DNA of 42,602 nucleotides, from assembly GCA_028293725.1 (NCBI GenBank), contig JAQGOE010000071.1, positions 1-42,602 of the forward strand. Reading direction: 5' to 3'. Origin of the DNA: Gammaproteobacteria bacterium. GTDB taxonomy: Bacteria; Pseudomonadota; Gammaproteobacteria; Steroidobacterales; Steroidobacteraceae. Positions 1 to 8,516 of the stretch are shown one piece after another. Every line of letters starts with the position of its first letter. The first letter of the stretch is position 1. A model generated the notes under the pieces. It worked only from the letters and a program-made list of their open reading frames with translations. It was not told where the DNA came from and searched no databases. The position numbers were made by a program, and so were the translations under genes.

Positions 1-341
1 TAAATCGCCCATTCCTGCGAGGGTGAGAAATTGAGCTCGTAGTAGCCGGGCATGCCGGGGATCGCTATGAAAGCCTCGAAACACGTGTGCTTCCAAAGCC
101 CATCCGCACGGCCCGGAGACTGCGAAAACGGAACGCGTATCGCGGGCATTTCGGCTATCAGAACGTACTGGAAGACGAGGGTGTCAGACTGCCCCGATCG
201 TACGCGCGCATTGATTCCCGGCGAGACGCCGTCGCCCCCGTCGCTCTCCACGTGCCCGCCGTATGTCCCGCCCCCGCGGATCGCGTCACCGCGAGCTGCG
301 AAGTCAACCAGGGGCATCCATTTTGATTCCGCAAAAGTCAT
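1..341 (-). CDS. DOMON-like domain protein, 3' part cut off by window edge
   Basis: This is an open reading frame on the minus strand that runs off the left edge with no stop codon, so only the N-terminal ~113 residues are visible. The segment RADGLWKHTCFEAFIA (from about base 110 leftward), followed by GYYELNFSPSQEWAI, matches the conserved core of DOMON-like (type 9 carbohydrate-binding-like) proteins, where W-x-HTCFE and E-x-N-x-SPSG-x-W are characteristic. Two in-frame ATG codons are possible: 341 (MTFAESKW) and 317 (MPLVDF). Neither has a strong ribosome binding site, and I give the longer form because a stop codon lies just upstream at 345-347. The gene is divergent from the amine oxidase at 457, and a short perfect palindrome (364-384) lies between them. 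The biochemical role of the family is unknown to me; ligand binding is only implied by the fold. Confidence 0.75.
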   Translation of the reverse strand, partial: MTFAESKWMPLVDFAARGDAIRGGGTYGGHVESDGGDGVSPGINARVRSGQSDTLVFQYVLIAEMPAIRVPFSQSPGRADGLWKHTCFEAFIAIPGMPGYYELNFSPSQEWAI

Positions 342-363
342 AGACTATCCAGATGCTGCGCCA

Positions 364-384
364 GGAGCCTGTCTGACAGGCTCC
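364..384. repeat. Solo 21-bp palindrome of the GGAGCCTGTCTGA repeat family
   Basis: GGAGCCTGTC-T-GACAGGCTCC is a perfect palindrome with 10-bp arms and a one-base centre. It lies between the divergent DOMON-like gene and the amine oxidase gene. The arm is identical to the terminal bases of the long hairpin element at 18573-18736, and a near-identical arm follows the stop codon at 42313. It looks like the two ends of that element joined with the interior missing. It could also act as a regulatory dyad for either flanking gene. Confidence 0.7.
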
Positions 385-456
385 CCGGCGCGGGGTGATG
401 GTATCCGCAGTCAGCGGCTGCCGCAGTGACGGGAATACGAATTGCGGAAATCGGCC

Positions 457-1791
457 ATGACAAACGACCCCTGGGATGTAGTGATTATCGGCGCCGGCGT
501 CGCAGGGCTCACCGCGGCCCGCGCATTGGCCGAGTCGGGTCATTCGATTTTGCTCCTTGAAGCCCGCGACCGCGTCGGCGGTCGCGTCTGGACCCGCCGC
601 GAGATCGACACCGCCGCACCCGTCGAGCTTGGCGCTGAGTTCATCCACGGGCAGATCCCTCAAACGCTCAATCTGCTGCACGAGGCCGGCACCGCAGCGC
701 TCAGCGCCGATGGACCTCACTGGACTCTGCTCCACGGGAAGCCGCAGTCGCGCATAGACGAGCTTTTCGAGCAGGTCCAGAAGGGGATGAAGAAGGCAGA
801 CCTTCTGAAGAAGCCCGACGTGTCTTTCCAGGCGTTTCTAGACCAGGGGGAACGCTACGGGATCTCCAGTGAGGCGCGAGAGCTTGCCTGTCGGTACGTG
901 GAAGGTTTCGATGCTGCGGATCCTGCCCGCGTGAGCGCGCAGTCCATCGCGGAGGAATGGGGCTCGGGCGGCATGCTGGACTCTCCGCAGTTTCGGCCGA
1001 TGGGTGGTTATAGCTCGGTGCTCACGGCTCTCGCAGGGAAGCTCGACCGTGACAAAGTTCATGTGCAACTTCATACGGTCGTGAAGGCCGTGCGGTGGAA
1101 ACGAGGAGCCGTGGAGATTGAAGGCGCGTTTTTGGACCGACCTTTCAATGTGAAAGCCCCCAAGGTGATCGTTACGGTGCCCATCGGCGTGCTGCAACTT
1201 CCTGACGGCGCTCCGGGTGCGATCCGCTTCACCCCTGCGCTGGAGGGGAAACGCGCCGCCATCGCGGGCATCCTCTCGGGGTCCGTGTTGAAAGTGGTGC
1301 TGCGCTTTCGGTCGGTGTTCTGGGAAGAGTTGGAGGGTGGACGCTATCGGGAGGCGTCATTCTTCCATTCCCCGGACACCCCTTTCCCGACCTTCTGGAC
1401 CTCCATGCCAACACGCTCGCCCTTTCTCAATGCGTGGATAGGGGGGCCACCCGCCACGCTATTGTGCGGAAAGTCTGATGCGGAGATCGTGCAAGCGGCG
1501 CAGGACAGCGTGCGCACCATGTTTGGCGACTCTCTGCCGGCCAGCAAAGCCGAACTCGAGGCGGCGTTCGTGCATAACTGGGAACGCGATCCGTTTGCAC
1601 GGGGCGCTTATAGTTATGTGGGTGTCGGCCACAACGATGACGCTCGCCGGGAGCTAGCGACACCGCTCGAAGACACGCTGTTTTTCGCCGGCGAAGCCAC
1701 CGACACAGAAGGTGAAGCCGCCACCGTCACCGGCGCTCTCCAAAGCGGCACCCGCGCCGCCAGTGAGGTAATCGCACTCCTCGAGTCATGA
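457..1791 (+). CDS. Flavin monoamine oxidase family protein (FAD-dependent)
   Basis: The protein is about 444 residues, the usual length for flavin-containing amine oxidases (NAD(P)/FAD-binding amino-oxidase superfamily). At the N-terminus VVIIGAGVAGLTAARALA is the dinucleotide-binding GxGxxG motif, followed by LLLEARDRVGGRVWT, the GG-doublet motif that contacts FAD. Near the C-terminus LFFAGEATDTEGEAATVTGA is the second FAD-binding signature. These enzymes oxidise primary or polyamine-type amines to aldehyde, ammonia and hydrogen peroxide; the substrate cannot be told from sequence. ATG 457 (MTNDPWDV) places the FAD motif at the usual distance from the N-terminus. An in-frame TTG at 442 would add five residues. 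No signal peptide is apparent, so it is probably cytoplasmic. Its stop overlaps the end of the convergent Uma2 gene by six bases. Confidence 0.9.
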   Translation: MTNDPWDVVIIGAGVAGLTAARALAESGHSILLLEARDRVGGRVWTRREIDTAAPVELGAEFIHGQIPQTLNLLHEAGTAALSADGPHWTLLHGKPQSRIDELFEQVQKGMKKADLLKKPDVSFQAFLDQGERYGISSEARELACRYVEGFDAADPARVSAQSIAEEWGSGGMLDSPQFRPMGGYSSVLTALAGKLDRDKVHVQLHTVVKAVRWKRGAVEIEGAFLDRPFNVKAPKVIVTVPIGVLQLPDGAPGAIRFTPALEGKRAAIAGILSGSVLKVVLRFRSVFWEELEGGRYREASFFHSPDTPFPTFWTSMPTRSPFLNAWIGGPPATLLCGKSDAEIVQAAQDSVRTMFGDSLPASKAELEAAFVHNWERDPFARGAYSYVGVGHNDDARRELATPLEDTLFFAGEATDTEGEAATVTGALQSGTRAASEVIALLES

Positions 1792-2361
1792 CGGGAACAG
1801 TCCAGACAGGTCGACCGTAACTCCTGGCAGTGCGGACAAGGCGACCGCTGCGGGGTTATCGGTGAATGAGACATCGGTGTAGGTCCCATCGCGGAGTGAA
1901 CGAAAGAAATGGATTCGATAGTGCTCGAGATCCATGAGCCATACCTCCGGCACCCGGTGCCGGGCGTAAAGGGGAATCTTCGAGTTGCGATCCCGATGAA
2001 GCGAGGATTGACTGACTTCAATAGCCAACAACATATCCGCCGCTCCCGGGTGACGAGCCCAGTATGAGTCCTCCCTTGGCAGTACAACCGTCAAGTCGGG
2101 CTGAGGTTCGGAATAGTCATCCAGTCGCACCGGCTGTTCCACTCTCACCTGGGCCGAGTCACCCAGCGCCGCAGCGAGCCGAGAATGCAACCGATATACC
2201 GTGCTCGCATGAGGACTTCCTATCGGTGGCATTTCGATGACCTCTCCCTCGATCAGCTCTGTTCGGGCATCGGGCGCGAGCAGTCCGACTTCGGTCATAC
2301 GGTAGTACTCATCAACCGTAATACGATGGCGAGGGAACCGGTCATTCATGACTGTGCTCAT
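1786..2361 (-). CDS. Uma2 family (DUF820) PD-(D/E)XK nuclease-like protein
   Basis: This 191-residue protein has the Uma2/DUF820 layout: a start of the form VDEYYRMTEVG, then ARTELIEGEVIEMPP, then a His-containing helix, EPQPDLTVVLP and LAIEVSQSSLHRDR. The Glu in ELIEGEV, the Asp in QPDL and the E-V in IEVS occupy the positions of the PD-(D/E)XK nuclease active site, so catalytic residues appear to be kept. The C-terminal KIPLYARHRVPEVWLMDLE segment is also typical. Family members are very abundant in cyanobacteria and scattered elsewhere, and their biological role is poorly defined. The ATG at 2361 is preceded by GGAGAG at a suitable distance. The gene stands alone on the minus strand and overlaps the amine oxidase stop by six bases. 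Confidence 0.88.
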   Translation of the reverse strand: MSTVMNDRFPRHRITVDEYYRMTEVGLLAPDARTELIEGEVIEMPPIGSPHASTVYRLHSRLAAALGDSAQVRVEQPVRLDDYSEPQPDLTVVLPREDSYWARHPGAADMLLAIEVSQSSLHRDRNSKIPLYARHRVPEVWLMDLEHYRIHFFRSLRDGTYTDVSFTDNPAAVALSALPGVTVDLSGLFPS

Positions 2362-2569
2362 GGGTCTCTCCGGGAGTCGCCAGTGTACCGCTAATCCAAG
2401 TGGGGGGTGCTGCGTTGAAATTCATGTTGGCAGAGCCAATCGAGGCCGACTAGATCAATAGCCTCTGTCTTTATGCAGAAATGTGCCGATGCTGGAACAC
2501 TGCTCGACGCTCAGCACGAGTCACGCCAGCAGACGTGTCATTGCCCCATACCCGATCTATAGTGTGTGC

Positions 2570-3547
2570 ATGTCAACTCGTACGCAGCTAACACGTCGGC
2601 AAGCACTACTCGGTGGCGCGTGCATCTGTAGCGTGCGCGCGTTCGCGCAGAAAAACGCGCGCGAAGTGCTCCCGTTTTCGCGTGAGAACCTGCGCGCGAT
2701 TGTCACCGAGGAAGTCGCGCCTGGAATTCACGTCCGGCGTGGCGTCAACGAAGACGTCACCGCGCAGAACGAAGACGCAATAGCCAACATCGGATTCATT
2801 GTTGGCCGTGACGCGGTAGCGGTCATCGATCCGGGTGGAAGCCTGATCGATGGACAACGCCTGCGTGCAACCATTCGGCAAACGACCCGGTTACCGATCA
2901 AGTACGTAGTCATGTCCCACGTCCACCCCGACCACATTTTTGGAGCGCCCGCGTTCCAGCAAGACCACCCGCAGTTTGTGGGTCACGCACGCCTACCTCG
3001 CACGTTAGCTTTGCGCGCGGAGTTTTACCGCAAGCGACTCGAGGACACGCTGGGCAAGGAACGCGCTGGCAGCGCTGTCGCGCCAACGATGCTGGTGCAA
3101 GACCACGCCGAAATCGATCTTGGCGACCGCGTCCTCGCCCTTACGGCACATGGAACGGCTCATACCGACTGCGACCTAAGCGTGATGGATCGAAACAGCG
3201 GCACCCTGCTGCCAGCGGACCTTCTCTTCGTGGAGCGGATCCCGTCACTGGACGGCAGCCTCCGGGGATGGATGAAAGAGCTGGCGGCGCTCAAATCAGC
3301 GCCCGCACAGCGCGCGGTACCCGGTCATGGCCCGACGAGCGTAAAATGGCCTGTGGGCGGAAGTGACCTGGAGCGTTACCTGGGCGTCTTGCTTCGCGAG
3401 ACTAAAGAGGCCATTGCGAAAGGAACGGACCTCGAAGCCGCGGTCAGTACAGTCGCGCAGGGTGAACGCTCCAGGTGGAAGCTTTTCGACGACTACAACG
3501 GCCACAACGTCACCCAGGCGTTCAAGGAGCTCGAGTGGGAACAATGA
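2570..3547 (+). CDS. Quinoprotein relay system zinc metallohydrolase (MBL fold)
   Basis: This is a metallo-beta-lactamase-fold protein of about 325 residues. The zinc-binding motif is MSHVHPDHIFGAP (H-x-H-x-D-H), with further ligands in ALTAHGTAHTDCDLSV, LPADLLFVER and AVPGHGPTS. The N-terminus, TQLTRRQALLGGACICSVRA, looks like a Tat-type or hydrophobic export signal, so the enzyme is probably periplasmic. The position just upstream of a SoxYZ-like carrier and a CXXCW protein identifies it as the metallohydrolase that accompanies PQQ-dependent dehydrogenase modules. ATG 2570 is chosen because it begins right before the export signal. An upstream ATG at 2483 would add 29 residues and bury the signal. 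There is no clear ribosome binding site; TATAGT at 2559-2564 resembles a -10 box, so the mRNA could be leaderless. Its substrate is not known. Confidence 0.82.
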   Translation: MSTRTQLTRRQALLGGACICSVRAFAQKNAREVLPFSRENLRAIVTEEVAPGIHVRRGVNEDVTAQNEDAIANIGFIVGRDAVAVIDPGGSLIDGQRLRATIRQTTRLPIKYVVMSHVHPDHIFGAPAFQQDHPQFVGHARLPRTLALRAEFYRKRLEDTLGKERAGSAVAPTMLVQDHAEIDLGDRVLALTAHGTAHTDCDLSVMDRNSGTLLPADLLFVERIPSLDGSLRGWMKELAALKSAPAQRAVPGHGPTSVKWPVGGSDLERYLGVLLRETKEAIAKGTDLEAAVSTVAQGERSRWKLFDDYNGHNVTQAFKELEWEQ

Positions 3548-4392
3548 GACAGCTTCTCCTGACGGTGTTTCTCGTGAGCCTGACCCAGTTAGGCGCCGTT
3601 CCCCGTGCGCTCGCCGACGACGATGACGCCGCCGCGCGCGCAAGCCGGTGGCAGGCGCTCCAACAGGCACTCTTCCCCGGCCGCCCTATGAAGGACGGCG
3701 CCGGCATCGTGAAACTCGATGCACCCCCTCGCGCGCTTGACGCCGCACTCGTCCCGATCGGCATCGATCTCTCGAGCGTGAAGTCCATCAAGAGCGTGTA
3801 CCTCGTCATCGACGGGAATCCATCGCCACTCGCGGCTCACCTTACCTTCGGCCCCAAGGCTGACCCGCGCAGCCTCAAATTCCGCGTGCGTGTGGATCAG
3901 TACACCGATATGCACGCCATCGCAGAGAGTCAGGATGGCCAACTGTGGGTCGCGACGAAGTTCGTGAAAGCCTCCGGCGGCTGCTCCGCCCCCGCGGGCG
4001 GTGACGACGCCGCGGCCCTGCAGGACGTCGGGCGAATGAAGCTCCACCTCATCGGCGACTTCGTCGCGGGTAAGCCGGAGCAGGCGGTGCTCATGGTGCG
4101 CCACCCTAACTTCAACGGCATGCAGATGAACCAGATCACGCGGTACTACACACCGCCGCGCTTCATCCGCACGATCGACGCCACCTACGAGGGCGGCTCG
4201 ATATTCCATCTCGACTCGGACATCTCGATGAGCACCGATCCGGTCATCACCTTCGGCTTCGTGCCGCAGGCGAAGGGCCAGATCAAGATCGTGGTTCGAG
4301 ACAGCAAGGACGCCACGTTCGATCACAGCTTTGACGTCCCGGGTGGCGGCAACGAGGTCGCGTCAAGTAACGGCGGCGCCCCCGGAGCCTAG
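3544..4392 (+). CDS. Quinoprotein dehydrogenase-associated SoxYZ-like carrier protein
   Basis: The protein has 282 residues with a clear signal peptide (MRQLLLTVFLVSLTQLGAV, cut near ALADDDD). The N-terminal half resembles SoxY: a region ending in ATKFVKASGGCSAP, which carries the conserved Cys used as the carrier residue in SoxY-type proteins. The C-terminal half (MVRHPNFNGMQMNQITRYY, then HLDSDISMSTDPVITFGF) resembles SoxZ. This is the fused SoxYZ-like carrier found with PQQ-dependent dehydrogenases. Its start overlaps the metallohydrolase stop as ATGA (4 nt), so translation is likely coupled. The product should be periplasmic. What it carries is not established in the family; a link to electron or sulfur relay around a quinoprotein is inferred from context. 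No quinoprotein dehydrogenase lies in this window. Confidence 0.85.
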   Translation: MRQLLLTVFLVSLTQLGAVPRALADDDDAAARASRWQALQQALFPGRPMKDGAGIVKLDAPPRALDAALVPIGIDLSSVKSIKSVYLVIDGNPSPLAAHLTFGPKADPRSLKFRVRVDQYTDMHAIAESQDGQLWVATKFVKASGGCSAPAGGDDAAALQDVGRMKLHLIGDFVAGKPEQAVLMVRHPNFNGMQMNQITRYYTPPRFIRTIDATYEGGSIFHLDSDISMSTDPVITFGFVPQAKGQIKIVVRDSKDATFDHSFDVPGGGNEVASSNGGAPGA

Positions 4393-4438
4393 AAGAGCAA
4401 CCGAGGAGTCTGGGCGGAGAGGAGGGACGACGAAAACG

Positions 4439-5047
4439 TTGGTGTTAGCGATCGCGCTGAGTGTCGCGGCAACATCCACGCCCGGCACACAGGCAGGTAT
4501 TGTCCCTGTCGTCGCCGTTGCGCCTATCGCTGTCGCGCCTATCGCAGACAGCTCCCCCATCGCCGAACCGCCGGGCTACTGGACCGGTCCCATCAACTCC
4601 GCAGTGCCGGCGACGATCGCCGGCGGCAAAGTCCTTCATGACGCGCATGCTCTACAAGCTCTCCTGAAGCGCCCCGAGACGGTGATTGTCGATGTCTCGA
4701 ATGCCCCCGTGCGCCCCGAGAACCTCGCGACCGGAGCGCCGTGGTTACCGCTGCCCCATCAGGCAATTCCCGGGAGTGTCTGGATTCCGGGAGTCGGTTT
4801 AGGGGAAATCCCTCCTGCTGCAGGCGATTTCTTTCGGAGGCAACTGGCTGCCGCGACGGGCAACGACCCGACACGGCCCATCGTCATTTATTGCCACCAG
4901 ACCTGCTGGCTGAGTTGGAACGCAGCCAAGCGGGCGATCAGTTACGGCTACTTCAACGTGTACTGGTTCAGAGACGGAATCGAAGGCTGGAAGGCGGCGC
5001 ACCTCCCCACGGCCGTCATCGAGCCGCGGGTCGCGCCCGAGAGCTAG
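4439..5047 (+). CDS. PQQ-dependent catabolism-associated CXXCW protein (rhodanese-like)
   Basis: The protein is about 202 residues, rhodanese-like, with the hallmark motif IVIYCHQTCWLSWNAAKRA: C-x-x-C-W sits where the rhodanese active-site loop would be. This identifies the family always found beside PQQ-dependent catabolic modules. Upstream, ETVIVDVSNAPVRPENL is the rhodanese-type strand with the conserved Asp, and YWFRDGIEGWKAAHLP is the usual C-terminal end. The N-terminus (LALAIALSVAATS-type, ending near TPGTQA) is an export signal. No ATG suits the signal peptide. TTG 4439 or GTG 4442 do, with GGAGGG at 4421-4426 upstream, so the start is a near-certain non-ATG codon but uncertain by one residue. 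An in-frame ATG at 4331 inside the previous gene would put 36 residues before the signal. It is the third gene of the operon with the metallohydrolase and SoxYZ-like carrier. Confidence 0.82.
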   Translation: MVLAIALSVAATSTPGTQAGIVPVVAVAPIAVAPIADSSPIAEPPGYWTGPINSAVPATIAGGKVLHDAHALQALLKRPETVIVDVSNAPVRPENLATGAPWLPLPHQAIPGSVWIPGVGLGEIPPAAGDFFRRQLAAATGNDPTRPIVIYCHQTCWLSWNAAKRAISYGYFNVYWFRDGIEGWKAAHLPTAVIEPRVAPES

Positions 5048-5975
5048 CCGACGGGTGGGAGACGGCTCTCGGCAACCTGATCCCGCGCTTCGCGGGGGGC
5101 GCCAATCCCAACTTCCTCATCAACGTCTGCGCATCGACAGGCGCGCGCAGCTTCACGTCCGTATTATCAAAGAAGCAGTAAACGTCACGCTCTTTCGCGG
5201 GTGGCGGCGGTTCGCCGAGCGCTTTCTGGGCGTCCGTGGGCTCCATTCCCTTGCTCCAGGCCTGAATCCTCCGCGCCCAACGATCGAGCGCTTTATCGCC
5301 ATAACCACTCCGATACAATTCCTTGTCGCCATGGAGCCGCATGTAGACAAAATCGGCTGTCACGTCATGTGTCATCGGCCAACGGCGCGCCGTCTCGGCT
5401 ACCACCAGGGCGACGTTGTGGCCGCGCAAGAGTTCGATAAACGAAGGATCGAGGAAGCTGTCGTGACGAATCTCCACCGCATGGCGCAACTCCCGGCTCG
5501 CGTCGATCGCCAGCCGCGTACGACCTTTCATCCACGCCGAGCGCTTGCGCGCCACACCGCACGCAGCCAGCGTGTCATGAGGCAGCAGATCCAGGAAAGA
5601 CTCCATGCGCCCGCGGTCATATTTAAAGTTGGGCGGAAACTGCCACAGAATGGGACCGAGCTTTTCCCTGAGATTGAAAACCCCCGATGCAAAAAAATTC
5701 GCCAGGGGCTCCTCAACATCGCGCAATCTGCGCATGTGGGTGATGTATCGGGGCCCTTTGACACTGAACACGAAACCCGGTGGCGTGTCCGCGTACCAAC
5801 ACGAGTAGCTCTTCGGCCGCTGCAATGAATAGAATGATCCGTTGATCTCGATTGCCGGCAACACGCGCGACGCATACTCGAGTTCGCGGCGCTGCGGTAG
5901 ATCAGCGGGGTAAAACGTCCCCCGCCAGGGCTTGTAGCGCCATCCGGAAATGCCGATGCGGATCGTAGCGGCCAT
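5016..5975 (-). CDS. DUF72 domain-containing protein
   Basis: The protein is 319 residues. It has the DUF72 (TIM-barrel-like) signatures in order: RIGISGWRYKPWRGTFYP at the N-terminus, LEYASRVLPAIEINGSFYS, FVFSVKGPRYITHMRRL, KLGPILWQFPPNFKYD, AVEIRHDSFLDPSFIELL, DFVYMRLHGDKELYRSGY, and DVYCFFDNTDVKLRAPVDA. All are typical and nothing is missing. The family is widespread and uncharacterised biochemically; nuclease or sugar-metabolism roles have been guessed elsewhere, but I see no catalytic motif I can name. The start at 5975 is ATG without an obvious Shine-Dalgarno. The 3' end overlaps the convergent CXXCW gene by about 30 bases. Confidence 0.9.
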   Translation of the reverse strand: MAATIRIGISGWRYKPWRGTFYPADLPQRRELEYASRVLPAIEINGSFYSLQRPKSYSCWYADTPPGFVFSVKGPRYITHMRRLRDVEEPLANFFASGVFNLREKLGPILWQFPPNFKYDRGRMESFLDLLPHDTLAACGVARKRSAWMKGRTRLAIDASRELRHAVEIRHDSFLDPSFIELLRGHNVALVVAETARRWPMTHDVTADFVYMRLHGDKELYRSGYGDKALDRWARRIQAWSKGMEPTDAQKALGEPPPPAKERDVYCFFDNTDVKLRAPVDAQTLMRKLGLAPPAKRGIRLPRAVSHPSASSRARPAAR

Positions 5976-6019
5976 GGTCGGCGTGTAGCACGAAACGCTC
6001 CCGTCAGCTTCCTGAAATC

Positions 6020-7291
6020 TCAGCTGCGCTCAGCAGCCGTACGTGCCCCAAACACCATCAGACAACCGATGACCACGAACAGCACCGCCGCGCTCAACGA
6101 CAACGAGCCGTGAATACCGATGAGCCCGCCGAGCATGCCCACCGTTACGCCACTGAAAGTCTTCATACCGTTCGCCGCCATCGAGAATACCCCGATGACG
6201 CGCCCGCGAATCGGCGCAGGCGCGCTCAACTGCACCAGGGCCTGTGCCATGGAGTTGAAAGACAGCTCGAGAAAACCCGCCAAAAACAACAGCACGAGCG
6301 CAAGTCCGTAGCTCGAGACGAGCGCGAACACCCCCAAGGCACAACACCAGCCCATCGCCAACGCCAACGCGGTCCGCGCGGCCGGACGCAACAAGCCTCC
6401 GAGCTCGAGCACGAATCCGGCCGCCAGTGCGCCCAACGCATCGGCGGCCAACAGCGCGCTGTACGACAAGCCGGGATCGCCGTGCCCCAGATCCTGAGCA
6501 AAACCGGGCATCTGGGCCTGGTAAGCATTGCCGACAAAAAACGCCGAACCGCCCGCCAACAATGTCATGGACATGACAGCCGGGTTCTCGCGTATGACTC
6601 GAAACGTAGCCCACACATCCGCGAAGCCTCGTACCGCCCGAACCGGCACCGCCTGCTCCTTGCGGAAGCGCGGCCCATAGGGAGCCCGCCACAGCCACAC
6701 AATCATCGGCACGTAGATCAGCGCATTTACCAGAATCGCATGCGAGGGTCCGAGCGCCAGCAACAGAGCGCCGCCCACCGCCGGTCCACATAACATCCCG
6801 AGATAGCGCGCCGTTGCTCCAAGACGTACCGCACTCTGCAACTCCGCAGGCCCAACGATGTCGTGCAGCAACAGCTGACTGGCCGGACCCCACAATACAC
6901 CGGCGCAGCCGTGAATGATCAGCAGCACGCGTGCGTGCCACGGCTGCAGCGTGCCGGTGAAAAACAACACACCCCATGCGATCGACACGCCCATGAAGAG
7001 CAACATGCCGAACTGAATGATGCGACGGGGATCGAAGCGGTCGGCGAGCGCGCCGCTGTACACGGAGAACGCTAGAAACGGCAGCCAGTGCGAGACGACC
7101 GCGAAACCCCCGAGAGTGGGCGAGTGAAACTTCTGGAAGATCACCCAATAGCTGATGACGTGCTCGATATTGTCCGCCAACATCGCCAGAGCCGTGGCGA
7201 TGAAGTACATCTGAAAGCCAGGATGACGTAGTGCGGCGAACGAGGCGTGCGAGCGCGCTGGCGAGGCGCCCTGATCTGCTTCGGTGGACAA
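6020..7291 (-). CDS. MFS transporter (MFS_3/EntS-like)
   Basis: This 423-residue membrane protein has about 12 hydrophobic segments. The motif GALADRFDPRRIIQFGM between segments 2 and 3 is the MFS motif A (G-x-L-a-D-r-x-x-r-r). The two-halves layout, with a central basic loop (APYGPRFRKEQAVPVRAVRG), is that of the MFS_3 group that includes enterobactin exporters and many drug/metabolite exporters. The start appears to be TTG 7291 (STEADQG follows); no ATG lies before the first membrane segment, and no convincing Shine-Dalgarno is seen. It follows the transsulfuration gene by 58 bp on the same strand and may be the last gene of that run. The substrate is unknown. Proximity to the bufferin genes makes a metallophore exporter imaginable, but nothing in the sequence shows it. 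Confidence 0.88.
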   Translation of the reverse strand: MSTEADQGASPARSHASFAALRHPGFQMYFIATALAMLADNIEHVISYWVIFQKFHSPTLGGFAVVSHWLPFLAFSVYSGALADRFDPRRIIQFGMLLFMGVSIAWGVLFFTGTLQPWHARVLLIIHGCAGVLWGPASQLLLHDIVGPAELQSAVRLGATARYLGMLCGPAVGGALLLALGPSHAILVNALIYVPMIVWLWRAPYGPRFRKEQAVPVRAVRGFADVWATFRVIRENPAVMSMTLLAGGSAFFVGNAYQAQMPGFAQDLGHGDPGLSYSALLAADALGALAAGFVLELGGLLRPAARTALALAMGWCCALGVFALVSSYGLALVLLFLAGFLELSFNSMAQALVQLSAPAPIRGRVIGVFSMAANGMKTFSGVTVGMLGGLIGIHGSLSLSAAVLFVVIGCLMVFGARTAAERS

Positions 7292-7349
7292 AGTTATTTC
7301 GGGCTCAGGTTCCAGCCCGCCCCGGCACCGCCGCCGTGAGGCAGCGGTC

Positions 7350-8516
7350 TCAACCCAGCGCCTGACGCAGCTCGGCCACCAGATCGCTCACATCTTCGAC
7401 GCCCACCGACAGCCGAATGAGGGTGTCGCTGATCCCAAGAGACGCCCGCATCGCAGCAGGTATCGACGCATGCGTCATGAGGCCGGGATGCTCGATGAGA
7501 CTCTCCACGCCGCCCAGACTCTCAGCCAGCGAGAACAGGTGGCAGCGTTCCAACACCCGGCGCGCGTCGTCGATGGTACCCCGGAGCACTGCCGTCACGA
7601 TTCCACCGTAACCGCCCGTCATCTGCCGCTTCGCCAGCGCGTGTTGCGGATGACTCTCGAGACCGGGGTAGTAAACCCGCTCGACCTTCGGGTGCTTCTC
7701 CAGAAACTGTGCTATCGCCAGCGCATTCGCGCAGTGGCGCTCCATCCGTAACGCCAGTGTCTTGATACCCCGCAGAATGAGAAAGGCGTCAAACGGCCCC
7801 GCGACCGCGCCCAAAGCGTTTTGCAGATAGGCGAGCCGCTCTTTCAGCGGCGCGTTATTCCCTACCACCGCTACGCCGCCCACGCAATCGGAATGACCGT
7901 TGAGATACTTCGTCGCCGAATGCACGACGATATCGAACCCGTGCTCGAGAGGCCGCTGTACGAATGGCGTCGCGAACGTATTGTCGCAAACACTGATCAG
8001 GCCATGCTTGCGGGCAATCGCGGCCACAGCGCTCAGATCGACCAGCTTCAGCAGCGGATTCGTGGGAGTCTCGACCCATAACAGGCGCGTGTTGGGTCGG
8101 ATCGCCGCCTCCAGCGCGGCAGGATTCGTCAAATCGACGAGCGCGACGTCCAGGCCAGCCGACCGCTTGCGCACGTTCTCGAACAATCTGTAACTGCCAC
8201 CATACAGATCGTGCATGGCAACGATATGCGAGCCGCTGTCGATCAGCTCCAACACTGTCGAGGTGGTCGCCATTCCGGAAGCGAACGCGAACCCTGCAAT
8301 GCCCCCTTCGAGGTTGGCCACGGCAGCCTGCAATGCGTCCCGCGTTGGATTGCGCGTGCGGGAATAGTCATAGCCTTTGTTGACGCCGGGGCTCGACTGC
8401 ACATACGTGGAGGTAGCGTAAATCGGCGGCATCACCGCGCCGGTCAACGGGTCGGGACTTTGTCCTCCGTGTATCACGCGCGTGGCAAAGCGTTGCTTGT
8501 CACCATCAGCACTCAT
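7350..8516 (-). CDS. Cystathionine gamma-lyase/gamma-synthase family PLP enzyme
   Basis: At 388 residues this is a full-length Cys/Met metabolism PLP-dependent enzyme. Key motifs are RVIHGGQSPDPLTGAVMPPI, YDYSRTRNPTR (phosphate/substrate site), FASGMATTSTVLEL, VETPTNPLL, VCDNTFATPF, and VHSATKYLNGHSDCVGG, in which the Lys of SATKY forms the Schiff base with PLP. The C-terminus SLGGVESLIEHPGLMTHASI and IRLSVGVEDVSDL is standard. Lyase and synthase cannot be told apart from sequence by eye. Being co-transcribed with a cystathionine beta-synthase favours the reverse transsulfuration direction (cystathionine to cysteine). Its ATG overlaps the upstream stop as TGATG, indicating coupled translation. 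It is cytoplasmic. Confidence 0.92.
   Translation of the reverse strand: MSADGDKQRFATRVIHGGQSPDPLTGAVMPPIYATSTYVQSSPGVNKGYDYSRTRNPTRDALQAAVANLEGGIAGFAFASGMATTSTVLELIDSGSHIVAMHDLYGGSYRLFENVRKRSAGLDVALVDLTNPAALEAAIRPNTRLLWVETPTNPLLKLVDLSAVAAIARKHGLISVCDNTFATPFVQRPLEHGFDIVVHSATKYLNGHSDCVGGVAVVGNNAPLKERLAYLQNALGAVAGPFDAFLILRGIKTLALRMERHCANALAIAQFLEKHPKVERVYYPGLESHPQHALAKRQMTGGYGGIVTAVLRGTIDDARRVLERCHLFSLAESLGGVESLIEHPGLMTHASIPAAMRASLGISDTLIRLSVGVEDVSDLVAELRQALG

Noticed and set aside
52..429. A 125-codon plus-strand frame at the left edge
   Set aside because: The opposite strand carries a DOMON-like protein with clear conserved motifs over the same bases.
6030..7148. A 372-codon open frame on the minus strand inside the first MFS gene
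   Set aside because: It is a shifted frame of the transporter gene, Arg/Gly/Cys-rich with no membrane segments or motifs.
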